This document shows positions 16,358 to 25,813 of a stretch of 64,000 bases of DNA, one piece after another. Source of the stretch: Desulfobacter sp. (GTDB taxonomy: Bacteria; Desulfobacterota; Desulfobacteria; Desulfobacterales; Desulfobacteraceae); the NCBI GenBank assembly GCA_028768525.1, contig CP054837.1, positions 5,762,001 through 5,826,000 of the forward strand. The letters are read 5' to 3'. The notes beneath the pieces are model-generated. The model ran no database searches. It was not told the origin of the DNA and saw only the letters and a program-made list of their open reading frames with translations. Both the position numbers and the translations under genes were made by a program. Numbering within the stretch: position 1 is the first letter of the stretch; the number at the start of each line of letters is the position of its first letter.

Positions 16358-18391
16358 ATGGGGTGTCAGCCGCGGTTGCCCATGGGCGGTGGCGGCCCAC
16401 CTGGGGGAGGGGCTTTGTACAGATTATTCAGCCGGAACAGCAAAGAAGACGGGATTGATTTTAAGATTAATCCCCTAACCCTGCTATTTTTGGACCCAGG
16501 GCTGGAAACCGCGTTCAAAGCCGATTATTTCAGGGCCAATCTGTCTCTAGGGCGGGCCTGCCACCTTATCGCCGTTTTTTTTTACGGTCTTGTGGGACTA
16601 TGGGACGGCCTTGTTTTTGATCCGGCCCATCTAGGGGCCTGGCTGTGGGTCCTGGCGGCAGTCTGTCTGGTATTTACCACAGGCTTTTTTTCTTCTTTTT
16701 ACATCCCTGGATTTTACGCCCGGTACTGGCAGCCGCTGTTTGCCTTTTACGTTATCGTAACCGGAGGCGGGTTTGCCGTGATCTCCGTTGCATCGGGGCC
16801 TGAATATCCGGCGCACAATTTTGTGGGGATTATCTTTTGCCTTTTTTTCTGCTACGCCTTTATCCGCCTGACCTTTTTATGGGCCACCGCTGCCGGTACT
16901 TTGATTGTTTTTGGGTATTCCGCTGCCGTCTTTTTGTTTTTCCAGGTGCCGGCCAAAGTGATCCTGAATGAGTTTTTTTATATGTTCGGCATTAACCTGC
17001 TGGGGATGATGGTCTGCTATGCCCTGGAACTTTTTTCCCGGCGGGATTATATGCTCAATAATCTGCTGAAACGGGCAGAGGGAAAGGCAAGGGAAATGAA
17101 TGCCCTGCTGGAGCGGCGGGTGGCTGAACGGACAAAGGAATTCACCGATGCCAACAGGAAACTTCAAAAAAGCCTGAAATCGAGAGAAAAACTGGAAGCC
17201 CAGCTGCTCCAGGCCCAGAAAATGGAATCCGTGGGGCGCCTGGCCGGAGGAGTGGCCCACGATTATAATAATATATCCAGCGTTATTATCGGTTATTCAG
17301 AGTTGTCCATGGAGACAATGGACAAGGACCACCCCTTGTACGGCAATCTGGAAAAAATCCTTTCGGCGGCAAAGCGTGCCACGGATATTACCAGGCAGTT
17401 GCTGGCCTTTGCCAGAAAACAGACCGTTTCCCCCAAGGTGATTGACCTGAACAACTCCATTGAACGCATGTTAAAGATCCTGGGCCGGCTCATCGGAGAA
17501 AATATCCGCCTTGAATGGACCCCCGGCCGGGACCTTTGGCCGGTGAAGATGGATCCCTCACAGATCGATCAGATATTGGCCAATTTATGCGTGAATGCAA
17601 GGGATGCCATTCCGGACACCGGCAGGATCACCATTGAAACCAAGGCGGTGCGGCTTGACCGGGCTTATTGTGATGCCCATGAAGGCGCCATCCCGGGGGA
17701 GTATTCAATGATTGCCGTGGCCGATAACGGAAAAGGCATGGCCCCGGAAACCCTGGACAAAATTTTCGAACCGTTTTTCACTACAAAGGCCGTGGGCCGG
17801 GGCACCGGCCTCGGACTGGCAACGGTTTACGGAATTGTGAAGCAAAACAATGGATACTTAGATGTGGATAGTGAGCCGGAAAACGGTACCCGTTTAAGGA
17901 TTTATCTTTCCTGCTACAAAGGAGAGGTCGCGGATGCCGGCTCCGGCCGGACCGAAGGAATGCCGGCCGGTCAAGGCGAACTGATTTTAATGGTTGAAGA
18001 CGATCCGGATATCCTTGACCTGGGGACCGTCATGCTCAAAGAACTTGGCTACAGGGTATTGTCGGCCGGCAGGCCCGAAACCGCCCTAAAGCGGGCCGCA
18101 GAGAATGAAGATGAGATTCATCTCCTGCTTTCGGATGTTATCATGCCGGAGCTGGACGGCCGCAGGCTGGCGAAAAAACTCCAGGCGGCCCGACCGGGGC
18201 TGAAAGTGCTTTTCATGTCCGGTTACACCGCCGACATCATCGCCCACCGCGGGGTGCTGGACGATGGGGTCAACTTTATCGCCAAGCCCTTTTCCAAAGC
18301 TCAATTGGCGGCGAAGGTGAGAAAGGTACTTGATGGCAAGGGGGCGGATCTGGTATTGAATATGAACGGGGAAACAGAAAAGCGGTCGTAA
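16358..18391 (+). CDS. Hybrid histidine kinase with a multi-span N-terminal membrane domain
   Basis: The protein has up to 677 residues. The ATG start gives an odd Gly/Pro-rich leader; a TTG at 16415 behind GGAGGGG would start LYRLFSRN and may be the true one. Six spans fill about residues 65-235, followed by a coiled linker, a DHp helix with GGVAHDYNNISS (phospho-His), and an ATPase domain with NARDAI, DNGKGM and GTGLGLATVYGI. A C-terminal receiver (about 545-665) contains MVEDDPD, SDVIMPELDG and FIAKPFS. The membrane part has no separate sensor loop, so it may sense membrane state or a lipophilic signal. The downstream PilZ gene suggests a motility or surface output. Confidence 0.88.
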   Translation: MGCQPRLPMGGGGPPGGGALYRLFSRNSKEDGIDFKINPLTLLFLDPGLETAFKADYFRANLSLGRACHLIAVFFYGLVGLWDGLVFDPAHLGAWLWVLAAVCLVFTTGFFSSFYIPGFYARYWQPLFAFYVIVTGGGFAVISVASGPEYPAHNFVGIIFCLFFCYAFIRLTFLWATAAGTLIVFGYSAAVFLFFQVPAKVILNEFFYMFGINLLGMMVCYALELFSRRDYMLNNLLKRAEGKAREMNALLERRVAERTKEFTDANRKLQKSLKSREKLEAQLLQAQKMESVGRLAGGVAHDYNNISSVIIGYSELSMETMDKDHPLYGNLEKILSAAKRATDITRQLLAFARKQTVSPKVIDLNNSIERMLKILGRLIGENIRLEWTPGRDLWPVKMDPSQIDQILANLCVNARDAIPDTGRITIETKAVRLDRAYCDAHEGAIPGEYSMIAVADNGKGMAPETLDKIFEPFFTTKAVGRGTGLGLATVYGIVKQNNGYLDVDSEPENGTRLRIYLSCYKGEVADAGSGRTEGMPAGQGELILMVEDDPDILDLGTVMLKELGYRVLSAGRPETALKRAAENEDEIHLLLSDVIMPELDGRRLAKKLQAARPGLKVLFMSGYTADIIAHRGVLDDGVNFIAKPFSKAQLAAKVRKVLDGKGADLVLNMNGETEKRS

Positions 18392-18424
18392 AAGTTAACC
18401 ATCCATGGAATGGGGGCATGAGTC

Positions 18425-18808
18425 ATGTTGGATGAAATTCTACAGGAGGCCGGTGCGCTGACGGCAGATCAGCAGGAAAGCGTTCTTCAATATATCCGGT
18501 CCCTCAAGCATAAGGATATGCGTTCCTTTCCCAGGGCGAAAAAAAAAGTGGACATTGATGTCGTCATTGATGACAAACTCATCCAGTCCCATTCGCGGGA
18601 TCTCAGTGCCGCAGGGGTGTTTGTCAACACCGGAGTCGGGGCCCGGCCGGGCATGCCGGCACGGGTGGTACTTTCCATTCCGGGCAAAACGCCTCCGTTC
18701 AAGTTAAAGGGAAAGGTTGTCAGGATTGAAGAGGGGGGGATCGCCATCTGGTTCAATGAAATGACCGCCTATGCCCGCCAGGCCTTGGCTGAACTGTTAA
18801 AGGCGTAA
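18425..18808 (+). CDS. PilZ-domain c-di-GMP receptor
   Basis: The 127-residue protein has a short helical N-terminus (residues 1-30) and a PilZ barrel. Both c-di-GMP motifs are intact: RxxxR in RSFPRAKKK near residues 33-37 and D/NxSxxG as DLSAAG near 60-65. It should bind c-di-GMP and act as a single-domain adaptor. It follows the hybrid kinase gene after 33 bases and may share its transcript. The partner protein is unknown. Confidence 0.87.
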   Translation: MLDEILQEAGALTADQQESVLQYIRSLKHKDMRSFPRAKKKVDIDVVIDDKLIQSHSRDLSAAGVFVNTGVGARPGMPARVVLSIPGKTPPFKLKGKVVRIEEGGIAIWFNEMTAYARQALAELLKA

Positions 18809-18975
18809 GGAACGAACCTGCCGGTCTGGTGCAGGGGTTTCAGCTTGACAATTAAACTTATATTTATTAGTCAATTAGCCTAACGCCTGTGACATATCTG
18901 CCCTGTTAGTGTTTATTGTCCGGTTACGATTTGATTCAGTTTAGTATCGCACCCGAAAAACGAGGGGATTGGATC

Positions 18976-20538
18976 ATGAAGTTGGATAAACATGCAGCAC
19001 TCATTTCGTTTTTAATCGTTTTTATCTCTCTGTTTTTTTGTTTTGCGGCCCAGGCCGAGGGGGCCAAAGGAGATGACGCCGGCACATACACCCTTGAGGT
19101 GCAGCCCCATCCAGGGGAGGGCCATGCCCAAGCCGCTTCCGTTCAGACCGACCATGCCCAGGAGGCCCATGAAGGGGGGCATGGCCACGGCCACGTGAAT
19201 TTAGGGGAGACCCTGCCCCTGTATTCCTGCATCCCTTTTGCCTGCATGCTATTGTCCATTGCCCTGCTGCCCCTGGTGGCAGGCACTTTCTGGCATCACC
19301 ATTTCGGCAAGATCTCAGCTTTCTGGGCCGCCTGTCTGGCCATCCCCTTTGTGGCCGCCTACAAAGGGCAGGCCGTGCATGAAATCCTGCATATTATACT
19401 GGCCGACTATGTGCCCTTTATTATTCTGCTTTGGGCGTTGTTCACGGTGTCCGGCGGCATCCTGCTTCGGGGGACGCTTCGGGGGACCCCGGTGGTGAAT
19501 ACTATCATTATTCTGATCGGCACGGTGCTGGCATCATGGATGGGCACCACCGGGGCGGCCATGCTCATGATCCGCCCCTTTATCCGGGCCAATGCCCACC
19601 GCAAGAACAAAACCTTCATGGTGGTTTTTTTCATTTTCCTTGTGGCCAATGCGGGGGGGGCGCTGACGCCCCTGGGGGATCCGCCCCTGTTTCTGGGATT
19701 CCTGCACGGGGTCAGCTTTTTCTGGACCATGAAAATTCTGCCCCATATGCTGCTGGCCTCAGGGGTATTGCTGGTGTGCTATTTTCTGCTGGATTCCTTT
19801 TATTACAGAAAAGAAGGGGGGGCACCGCCGGATGACGGGGAAAAAGCTCCCCTGCGACTGGTGGGTACCTATAATTTTATCTTTCTGGGGGGAGTGGTGG
19901 GGGCTGTACTCATGAGCGGCATCCTGGATCTGGGGGAGGTATCCACCTTCGGCATTCACCGGGCCACCCAGGACTGGCTCCGGGACGGACTGCTCATTGT
20001 GCTTGGCATCGCTTCCCTGGCCTCCACCCCCAGGCCCCTGCGGGAGGAAAATGAGTTTTCCTGGTTTCCCATTGTGGAAGTGGCCTATCTGTTCATCGGG
20101 ATTTTCATCACCATGATTCCCTGCCTGCTTCTGCTTAAAGCCGGATCCAAGGGGGCCTTTGCCTTCCTGATCAACGCGGTCCAGGATCCCTGGCACTATT
20201 TCTGGGTTACAGGGATGCTTTCGGCTTTTCTGGATAATGCGCCGACCTACCTTACCTTCTTTAACACCGCCCTGGGCAGCTTCTATGCCGGCCTGCCCGA
20301 AGCCCAGTCCGTCCCCCTGCTCATGACCGAGAATGCCATCTACCTGAAGGCGGTGTCGGCCGGTTCCGTATTCTTCGGCGCCTGTTCCTATATCGGGAAT
20401 GCCCCCAACTTTATGGTGCGGTCCATTGCCTCCGAGTCAGGGGTGGAAATGCCTAGTTTCTTCGGCTATATTTTTAAGTATTCCCTGGTCTTTCTCATCC
20501 CTACCTTTGTGGTTGTCACTGTGGTATTTTTCTTCTAA
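18976..20538 (+). CDS. nhaD: NhaD-type sodium/proton antiporter
   Basis: I start this 520-residue protein at the ATG behind GAGGGG (18962-18967); a TTG 20 codons earlier would mask the signal peptide. Residues 1-27 are a signal sequence. A His-rich periplasmic stretch follows (about residues 43-75, with HEGGHGHGH), then 12 or so spans of the ArsB/NhaD ion-transporter superfamily, including GDPPLFLGFLHGV, LDNAPTYLTFFN and GNAPNFMVRSIA, which line the ion path. It should expel Na+ in exchange for H+ across the inner membrane. It heads a gene set with sensor kinases, stress proteins and the Mrp antiporter, pointing to salt and pH control. The His-rich segment may sense pH or bind metal. Confidence 0.88.
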   Translation: MKLDKHAALISFLIVFISLFFCFAAQAEGAKGDDAGTYTLEVQPHPGEGHAQAASVQTDHAQEAHEGGHGHGHVNLGETLPLYSCIPFACMLLSIALLPLVAGTFWHHHFGKISAFWAACLAIPFVAAYKGQAVHEILHIILADYVPFIILLWALFTVSGGILLRGTLRGTPVVNTIIILIGTVLASWMGTTGAAMLMIRPFIRANAHRKNKTFMVVFFIFLVANAGGALTPLGDPPLFLGFLHGVSFFWTMKILPHMLLASGVLLVCYFLLDSFYYRKEGGAPPDDGEKAPLRLVGTYNFIFLGGVVGAVLMSGILDLGEVSTFGIHRATQDWLRDGLLIVLGIASLASTPRPLREENEFSWFPIVEVAYLFIGIFITMIPCLLLLKAGSKGAFAFLINAVQDPWHYFWVTGMLSAFLDNAPTYLTFFNTALGSFYAGLPEAQSVPLLMTENAIYLKAVSAGSVFFGACSYIGNAPNFMVRSIASESGVEMPSFFGYIFKYSLVFLIPTFVVVTVVFFF

Positions 20539-20571
20539 TATACGAATAAGGAGAAATTAAAGGAGTCATCC

Positions 20572-22635
20572 ATGGACCTTGACCTGAACCAACGGAAGAT
20601 CGGCATTATCGGCGGCAACGATCCCTGTTGCGAAATATTGAACCGGCTGTCGGACCCTGTGCTGTCCGCCCTGGGCTGCCGGGTGCTGATGGTGGCCGAC
20701 CCCCTGGTGAGGAATCAGGGAACGGTTTGTGCCGCAAATTTGAATATCCCGACAACCAGGACCTACTCGGACCTCCTGGAGCTGGAAGGGATGGATCTGG
20801 TGCTCAAGCTTAAAAATGATGAAAGCCTTGCCCCCATATTAAAGGAGCTGGAAGGGCGCGGCGTGCAGGTTGCAGACCTGGATCCCTTTCATGCTGTAGC
20901 CTTTATCGGACTGCTGAAGACCGAGGAAGAAAAAGCCCGGGTGCTTGAGAAAATCTCAGACAAGGATGTCTGCCGGGGGGACCTGGCCTGCCTTTTTAAC
21001 ACCTTTTCAAGCCGTATTTCTGAGATTTCAGAGAAAAAGACGGAATTCCTTAAAAACGAGCGGGAAGAGCTGCTGGAGATGGAAAAGGAACTCACCCAGG
21101 TGATCCAGGGCAGCATGATTCCCACCTTCATCATTAACAATGAACATATCCTGACCCACTGGAACCGGGCCTGCGAGGAGCTCACCGGGCATAATGCCTA
21201 TGAACTGGTGGGCACGGACCGGCAGTGGGTGCCCTTCAGATCGGCCAAGCGGCCCACCCTGGCCGATATCGTGGTGGACGGCCTGGATGAGGAAGAGATC
21301 GTAAAATACTACGGCAGTTCCTGGCGGTGGTCCATGATTGTCAAAGAGGCCCTGGAGGCTGAAGAGTTTTTCCCCCACATCGGGGAAAAGGGCAAATGGA
21401 TATTTTTTACGGCCGCCCCCATCAAATCCCCGGACGGAGAGGTGATCGGAGCCATTGAGACCCTGAGGGACAGGACCGAGGACAAGGCCGCCCAGAAAGA
21501 GATCGCGCTCCAGGACCAGGAACTGGTCAAGCTCCATGAAAAGTACAAAAAATCAGAGGAAAAATACCGGTCGCTGTTTAACAACAATCCCAATCCCATT
21601 TTCATCATTGATTCCCAGACCCTTGAGATTCTGGATATCAACCACAGGGTGGAGGCGGATTACGGATATTCAAAGACCGATCTTTTGGGAAAGCCCTTTC
21701 TGGATATCTGCGACAGGGACGATGAAACCGTGGAAATGGGGCTCAGAGAGCTGAACCGGGGCCAGGCCCTTCTCTTTGCCAAGAAAAAGCACCTGAAAAA
21801 ATCCGGGGAAACGTTTTTTGCCAATACCAAGGTGGTGAATACCACCTATTCCAACCGGGACGTGCTCATTGCATCCTCCACGGATATCACCGAAAGCGTT
21901 GAAAAGGAAACCCAGCTCATCCAGGCCGGGAAACTGGCCACCCTGGGCACCATGGCGGCCGGCATGGCCCATGAGATCAACCAGCCCCTGAACGTGATCC
22001 AGATCTGTGCCGATCTCATGCTCAAGATGATTAAAAAGGGAATCGATATCCCAGATGACGAATTGAAGCTGATGGCCAAGGATATCATAGACAATGTGGC
22101 CCGGGCGGCCGGGGTGATCAAGCATGTCCGGGATTTTGCCCGCCAATCGGAGCGGAGCCTGAAAAAACTGGATATCAACGACCCGGTAAACGATGTGTTC
22201 AAGGTGCTGGGCCACCAGCTTACGGTACACTCCATCAAGGTCAACCTGGATCTCAATGACGACCTGCCCCAGATCCGGGCCGAGCATAACCGCCTGGAGC
22301 AGGTGTTTATCAACCTGGTGACCAATGCCATCGACGCCATGGACGAAAAGGCGGAAAAGGCCGACGGCCAGGTGGACAAAAATCTGACCATAAAAACCTG
22401 GCATGAAGCCAGCAAGGTGTGTGTCAGCGTTGCCGACACCGGGGTGGGCATGAGCGATACGGTGAAACGCAAAATTTTTGAACCTTTTTTCACCACCAAG
22501 GAAACCGGCAAGGGTACCGGCCTGGGCACCAGCATCAGTTTCGGGATCATCAAGGATTATTCCGGGACCATTGAGATCCAGAGCGTGGAGGGCCAGGGGG
22601 CGGAGTTCACCATCAGATTTCCAGCCATTAATTGA
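20572..22635 (+). CDS. Soluble PAS histidine kinase with a Rossmann-like N-terminal domain
   Basis: The 687-residue protein lacks membrane spans. Residues about 8-125 look like a nucleotide-binding Rossmann fold (KIGIIGGNDPCCEIL at the start, alternating strands and helices). A coiled coil at about 145-180 leads to PAS domains at about 185-300 and 325-440. A DHp helix has GTMAAGMAHEINQPLNVIQI (phospho-His), and the ATPase part has NLVTNAIDAM, DTGVGM and GTGLGTSISFGII. It lies 33 bases after nhaD with its own AAGGAG site and 28 bases before a receiver-kinase gene. An NAD(P)H- or metabolite-sensing first domain would make it a cytoplasmic energy or redox sensor; this is inference. Confidence 0.86.
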   Translation: MDLDLNQRKIGIIGGNDPCCEILNRLSDPVLSALGCRVLMVADPLVRNQGTVCAANLNIPTTRTYSDLLELEGMDLVLKLKNDESLAPILKELEGRGVQVADLDPFHAVAFIGLLKTEEEKARVLEKISDKDVCRGDLACLFNTFSSRISEISEKKTEFLKNEREELLEMEKELTQVIQGSMIPTFIINNEHILTHWNRACEELTGHNAYELVGTDRQWVPFRSAKRPTLADIVVDGLDEEEIVKYYGSSWRWSMIVKEALEAEEFFPHIGEKGKWIFFTAAPIKSPDGEVIGAIETLRDRTEDKAAQKEIALQDQELVKLHEKYKKSEEKYRSLFNNNPNPIFIIDSQTLEILDINHRVEADYGYSKTDLLGKPFLDICDRDDETVEMGLRELNRGQALLFAKKKHLKKSGETFFANTKVVNTTYSNRDVLIASSTDITESVEKETQLIQAGKLATLGTMAAGMAHEINQPLNVIQICADLMLKMIKKGIDIPDDELKLMAKDIIDNVARAAGVIKHVRDFARQSERSLKKLDINDPVNDVFKVLGHQLTVHSIKVNLDLNDDLPQIRAEHNRLEQVFINLVTNAIDAMDEKAEKADGQVDKNLTIKTWHEASKVCVSVADTGVGMSDTVKRKIFEPFFTTKETGKGTGLGTSISFGIIKDYSGTIEIQSVEGQGAEFTIRFPAIN

Positions 22636-22663
22636 GCCTGAAAAGGAGAGCAAAAAACAGCTT

Positions 22664-24214
22664 ATGTCTGCCAATAAAATACTGATTGTCGATGATGAAG
22701 ATATCATTGTCCGCCTGCTGGCCATGTCGCTGCGCAGCGACGGCTATGAGGTCGTGACCGCAGGAAACGGGCAACAGGCCCTTGAGGTGCTTGAAAAGGA
22801 GGCGCCGGATATTGTGGTCACCGATATCAAAATGCCGGTGATGGACGGACTGGAACTGCTCAAGCGAATCAAGGAGCTTGACGGGGAAAAAGAGGTCATC
22901 ATCGTCACCGGCCACGGGGATATCGACTCCACCATCACGGCCCTGCAGTACGGGGCCAGCGATTTCATTAACAAACCGGTACGGGACGAGGCCCTGGCCA
23001 TTGCCCTGGAGCGGGCCAAAACCAAGATCCATATCCGGGAACAGCTGGAAGGGTATACCAAGAACCTTGAACAGAAAGTGGCGGAAGCCACAGAGGAGAT
23101 CCGCCGGAGGGCCAGTTTTCAGCGGCTGCTCATCCACTCTTCCAACGATGCCATCGTGGCCTTTGACCGTGAATGGAAGATCGTGGTATTCAACCCCGAA
23201 GCCGCCCGGATTTTTGATGTACCGGCCGGAGATGTGCGGAACAAGATGACCATAGAAGACCTTTACCTGCCCGACCTGGCCAAGATGTTTAAGGCCGAGG
23301 CCGAAAAAGAAAAGCGGCAGGGAGAGATGCCCTGGAAGGAAATGACCCTGAACCTGAAACAGGGCGGGCAGTTCCCGGTACGGTATGCGGTTAACGTGCT
23401 CCATGAAAAAGGCGAATTTGTGGGTATTGTGAATTTTTTTCAGGACCTGACCGAAATCAAGCGGCTGGAAAATGAACTGGTACAGTCCGAACGGCTGGCC
23501 GCAGTGGGGCAGACCGTCAGCGGCCTGGCCCACTATGTGAAAAATATCCTCATCGGCCTCAAGGGCGGTTCCTATGTGGTGGATGTGGGCATGAAAAAAA
23601 ACAATATGGAGAAGCTCAAGGACGGGTGGGGCACCATAAAGAAAAATATCGCCAGGGTGTCGGATTTGACCCAGGATCTGCTCACCTATTCCAAGGAGCG
23701 GGAACCGGAGTTTGAGCCCTGTTTTCCCAATGAGATTGTCCAGGATGTGGTGAATCTGGTTTACGATGCGGCAAAGGGCAAGGATATTGAAATAAAGGCA
23801 GATGTGGCGCCGGACCTGGGCGAGGTGACGGCGGACCCCAGAACCATACACCGCTCCCTGCTGAATCTGGTTTCCAACGCCATGGATGCCTGTCTTGAGG
23901 ATGAAGATACGTCCAAGAATTTTCTCATTGAGGTCCGCACCTATACAGAGCCCGACAATACCCTCTGTCTGGAGGTCCGGGACAACGGCTGCGGTATGGA
24001 TGACAATACAATGTCGCGGCTTTTTGACCCCATGTTCAGCTCCAAAGGGGGCAAGGGCACGGGGCTTGGGCTATTGGTTACAGGAAAATTGGTGGAAGAA
24101 CATAAAGGGCGGATTGATACAGAAAGCGAGTTGGGAAAAGGCACGCGTTTCACCATTCGACTTCCATTTGAAACCGTTGCGCAGGAAACTTTAGAAACCG
24201 GCCAAGGAGGATAA
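22664..24214 (+). CDS. Receiver-PAS-histidine kinase
   Basis: The start chosen is the ATG of MSANKILIVDDED with AAGGAG 15-20 bases upstream; the open frame runs further upstream only inside the previous gene. The 516-residue protein has an N-terminal receiver (about 1-120: IVDDED, VTDIKMPVMDG, VTGHGD, NKPV), a coiled linker, a PAS domain (about 150-265), a DHp helix with VSGLAHYVKNIL (phospho-His) and an ATPase domain with NLVSNAMDACL, DNGCGMD and GKGTGLGLLVTGKL. A receiver in front of a kinase lets phosphorylation by the preceding kinase set its activity, so a relay with both neighbours is likely. Confidence 0.9.
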   Translation: MSANKILIVDDEDIIVRLLAMSLRSDGYEVVTAGNGQQALEVLEKEAPDIVVTDIKMPVMDGLELLKRIKELDGEKEVIIVTGHGDIDSTITALQYGASDFINKPVRDEALAIALERAKTKIHIREQLEGYTKNLEQKVAEATEEIRRRASFQRLLIHSSNDAIVAFDREWKIVVFNPEAARIFDVPAGDVRNKMTIEDLYLPDLAKMFKAEAEKEKRQGEMPWKEMTLNLKQGGQFPVRYAVNVLHEKGEFVGIVNFFQDLTEIKRLENELVQSERLAAVGQTVSGLAHYVKNILIGLKGGSYVVDVGMKKNNMEKLKDGWGTIKKNIARVSDLTQDLLTYSKEREPEFEPCFPNEIVQDVVNLVYDAAKGKDIEIKADVAPDLGEVTADPRTIHRSLLNLVSNAMDACLEDEDTSKNFLIEVRTYTEPDNTLCLEVRDNGCGMDDNTMSRLFDPMFSSKGGKGTGLGLLVTGKLVEEHKGRIDTESELGKGTRFTIRLPFETVAQETLETGQGG

Positions 24215-24217
24215 ATA

Positions 24218-24607
24218 ATGAACAAAAAGGTACTTGTGGTAGATGATGATCCTGACGTAAGGTCATTCGTGGTCACAGTGCTGGAGGAAAACGGGTACAG
24301 CCCCCTGGTCGCCCATGACGGGGTGGAGGGGCTGGAAAAAATAAAAGCGGAATCGCCGGATCTGGTAATTCTGGATGTACTCATGCCCCGGGGCAGCGGC
24401 ATCCGCCTTTACCGCCAGTTGAAAACCGACGAGTCCTTGAAGGATCTTCCCGTGGTCATGTTTACCGGTATCGCCCTGCGCTCCTTTCTGAAATCGCAAA
24501 AGGCGCTGGAAGAGTTCAACGGTGAGGTGCCCAAACCCGACATCTACCTTGAAAAACCGGTGGAACCCGAAGAACTGGTCCAGGCCCTGAAAAAAAAGAT
24601 CGGGTAA
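24218..24607 (+). CDS. Stand-alone response regulator receiver
   Basis: This 129-residue single receiver has the acidic pair (VVDDDPD, residues 7-13), the phospho-acceptor in VILDVLMPRGSG (Asp near residue 52), the Thr in MFTG and the Lys in LEKPVEPEE. It has no output domain, so it acts by protein contact or as a phosphate shuttle. It begins three bases after the receiver-kinase stop codon, behind AAGGAGG, and is surely co-translated with it. An insertion of about 15 residues before the Lys motif (KSQKALEEFNGEVPK) is longer than in CheY. Confidence 0.9.
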   Translation: MNKKVLVVDDDPDVRSFVVTVLEENGYSPLVAHDGVEGLEKIKAESPDLVILDVLMPRGSGIRLYRQLKTDESLKDLPVVMFTGIALRSFLKSQKALEEFNGEVPKPDIYLEKPVEPEELVQALKKKIG

Positions 24608-24705
24608 AAAAGATCGGTTGCGCAAGATTTCCGATAACCAAGACCGGTTCGCCGGAAAACCACCGGACACGGCCGGGGCTTGGCCAGGGCCGGTGAGGAG
24701 AGATC

Positions 24706-25584
24706 ATGAAGATAAAAAAACTGCTGTTTGTAACCAAATTTGAGGAGCTTTGCTACGACGCTTTAAATTCCCTGCTCAGCCTGCGGAATGCCGACCTTGA
24801 CCATGTGGTCTTTCTCAACGTGATAGAACGCGACAAGGTGGCCTTGAAGCGGGGATCCGGATATCTGAAAGAGGAGGAGGTCAAACTCAAGGAAACCGCC
24901 AATATCCGGTTCATTGACTGGGCGGAAAACCTGTTTGAAATGGGCATGGAGGTCGGGGCCTATATTGAGGTTTCCAGCCTGATTCCCGAAATCCTCAAGG
25001 TCATTGAGAAAGAACGTCCGGACCTGGCCGTCATCGGCCGTTCCCACAAGGGCACCTTGGAGCAGCTTTATTCCCGCTCGGATATTACGGAGCTGACCCG
25101 GCGGGTGGATATCCCCATCCTGGTGTTCAAGCACATGGTTGAAGACCAGGTGGTGCCTGAGGAAATATTTAAACGGCCCCTGCTGGCCACTTCCTGGTCC
25201 AGCAGCTCCCAGGCGGCGGTGGACTGCCTCAAGGGCTTGTCCGGGGTTATCGGCCAGCTCCATGTGATGCATGTGGTCAGTGAAAAAGATTTGAAAAGTT
25301 CCGATACCCACGAGGTGCAGAAGGTTAGAAAGTTTGAGCGCGGGCGGCTGGACGATCTCTGTGACGAGTTTGAGGATGCCGGCATCGATGCCAAGCCCCA
25401 TGTCTATGTGGGTGATCCTGAAAAGGAAATCCTCAAGGCGGCAAGGGAATACCAGGCCTCCATGATCATTTTAGGGACCAGTGAACGCAATGCCATTGTG
25501 GAGAGATGGATGGGATCCATCTCCAGAAATGTTGCTGATAAATCTGTCTATCCCTGCCTCTTGTTCCCGGTTGACAAACGGTAA
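24706..25584 (+). CDS. Tandem universal stress protein
   Basis: The 292-residue protein has two Usp folds, about residues 1-145 and 155-292. The second ends with the nucleotide-loop pattern IILGTSERNAIVERWMGSISRNV, close to the ATP-binding Gx2Gx9GS class, and the first carries VIGRSHKGTLEQL. Usp proteins of this kind bind ATP and often regulate ion transporters or stress responses. The gene follows the receiver gene and precedes the Mrp operon, so regulation of cation flux is plausible. It has a GGTGAGGAGAG ribosome binding site. Confidence 0.9.
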   Translation: MKIKKLLFVTKFEELCYDALNSLLSLRNADLDHVVFLNVIERDKVALKRGSGYLKEEEVKLKETANIRFIDWAENLFEMGMEVGAYIEVSSLIPEILKVIEKERPDLAVIGRSHKGTLEQLYSRSDITELTRRVDIPILVFKHMVEDQVVPEEIFKRPLLATSWSSSSQAAVDCLKGLSGVIGQLHVMHVVSEKDLKSSDTHEVQKVRKFERGRLDDLCDEFEDAGIDAKPHVYVGDPEKEILKAAREYQASMIILGTSERNAIVERWMGSISRNVADKSVYPCLLFPVDKR

Positions 25585-25711
25585 AAAAAATGTAAAGGCA
25601 AGGTGGAAAATAAATAATAAGGTGAAATTGAAAGTAAATGCAGAGGGTTAGCATATTGGGAAAATCCCGGAATCGCCTTAATAAATAGGTATAGCGCTGG
25701 AAAGAAACGCC

Positions 25712-25764
25712 TTGACTCCCATTAGGGGTTTTGGTACTAAACTCAGGTTTTGTTCATGTGAACA
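25712..25764 (+). promoter_or_regulatory. Sigma70 promoter and inverted-repeat operator before the Mrp operon
   Basis: TTGACT (25712-25717) and TACTAA (25735-25740) are separated by an ideal 17-base spacer. Just downstream, at about the +5 to +20 positions, lies a 6-bp inverted repeat, TGTTCA-TG-TGAACA (25751-25764), well placed for a repressor. The gene that follows encodes a receiver (25814), then mrpE onward. The rest of the 229-base gap after the Usp gene shows no gene. Confidence 0.55.
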
Positions 25765-25813
25765 GATCTGAAGTTTAGAGAAAAAACACGTAATTAGGTT
25801 GCAAAGGGTTATT

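Noticed and set aside
22478..22663. A longer N-terminus for the receiver-kinase
   Set aside because: The extension lies inside the end of the preceding kinase gene and is Arg/Pro-rich; the ATG at 22664 has AAGGAG and begins a standard receiver.
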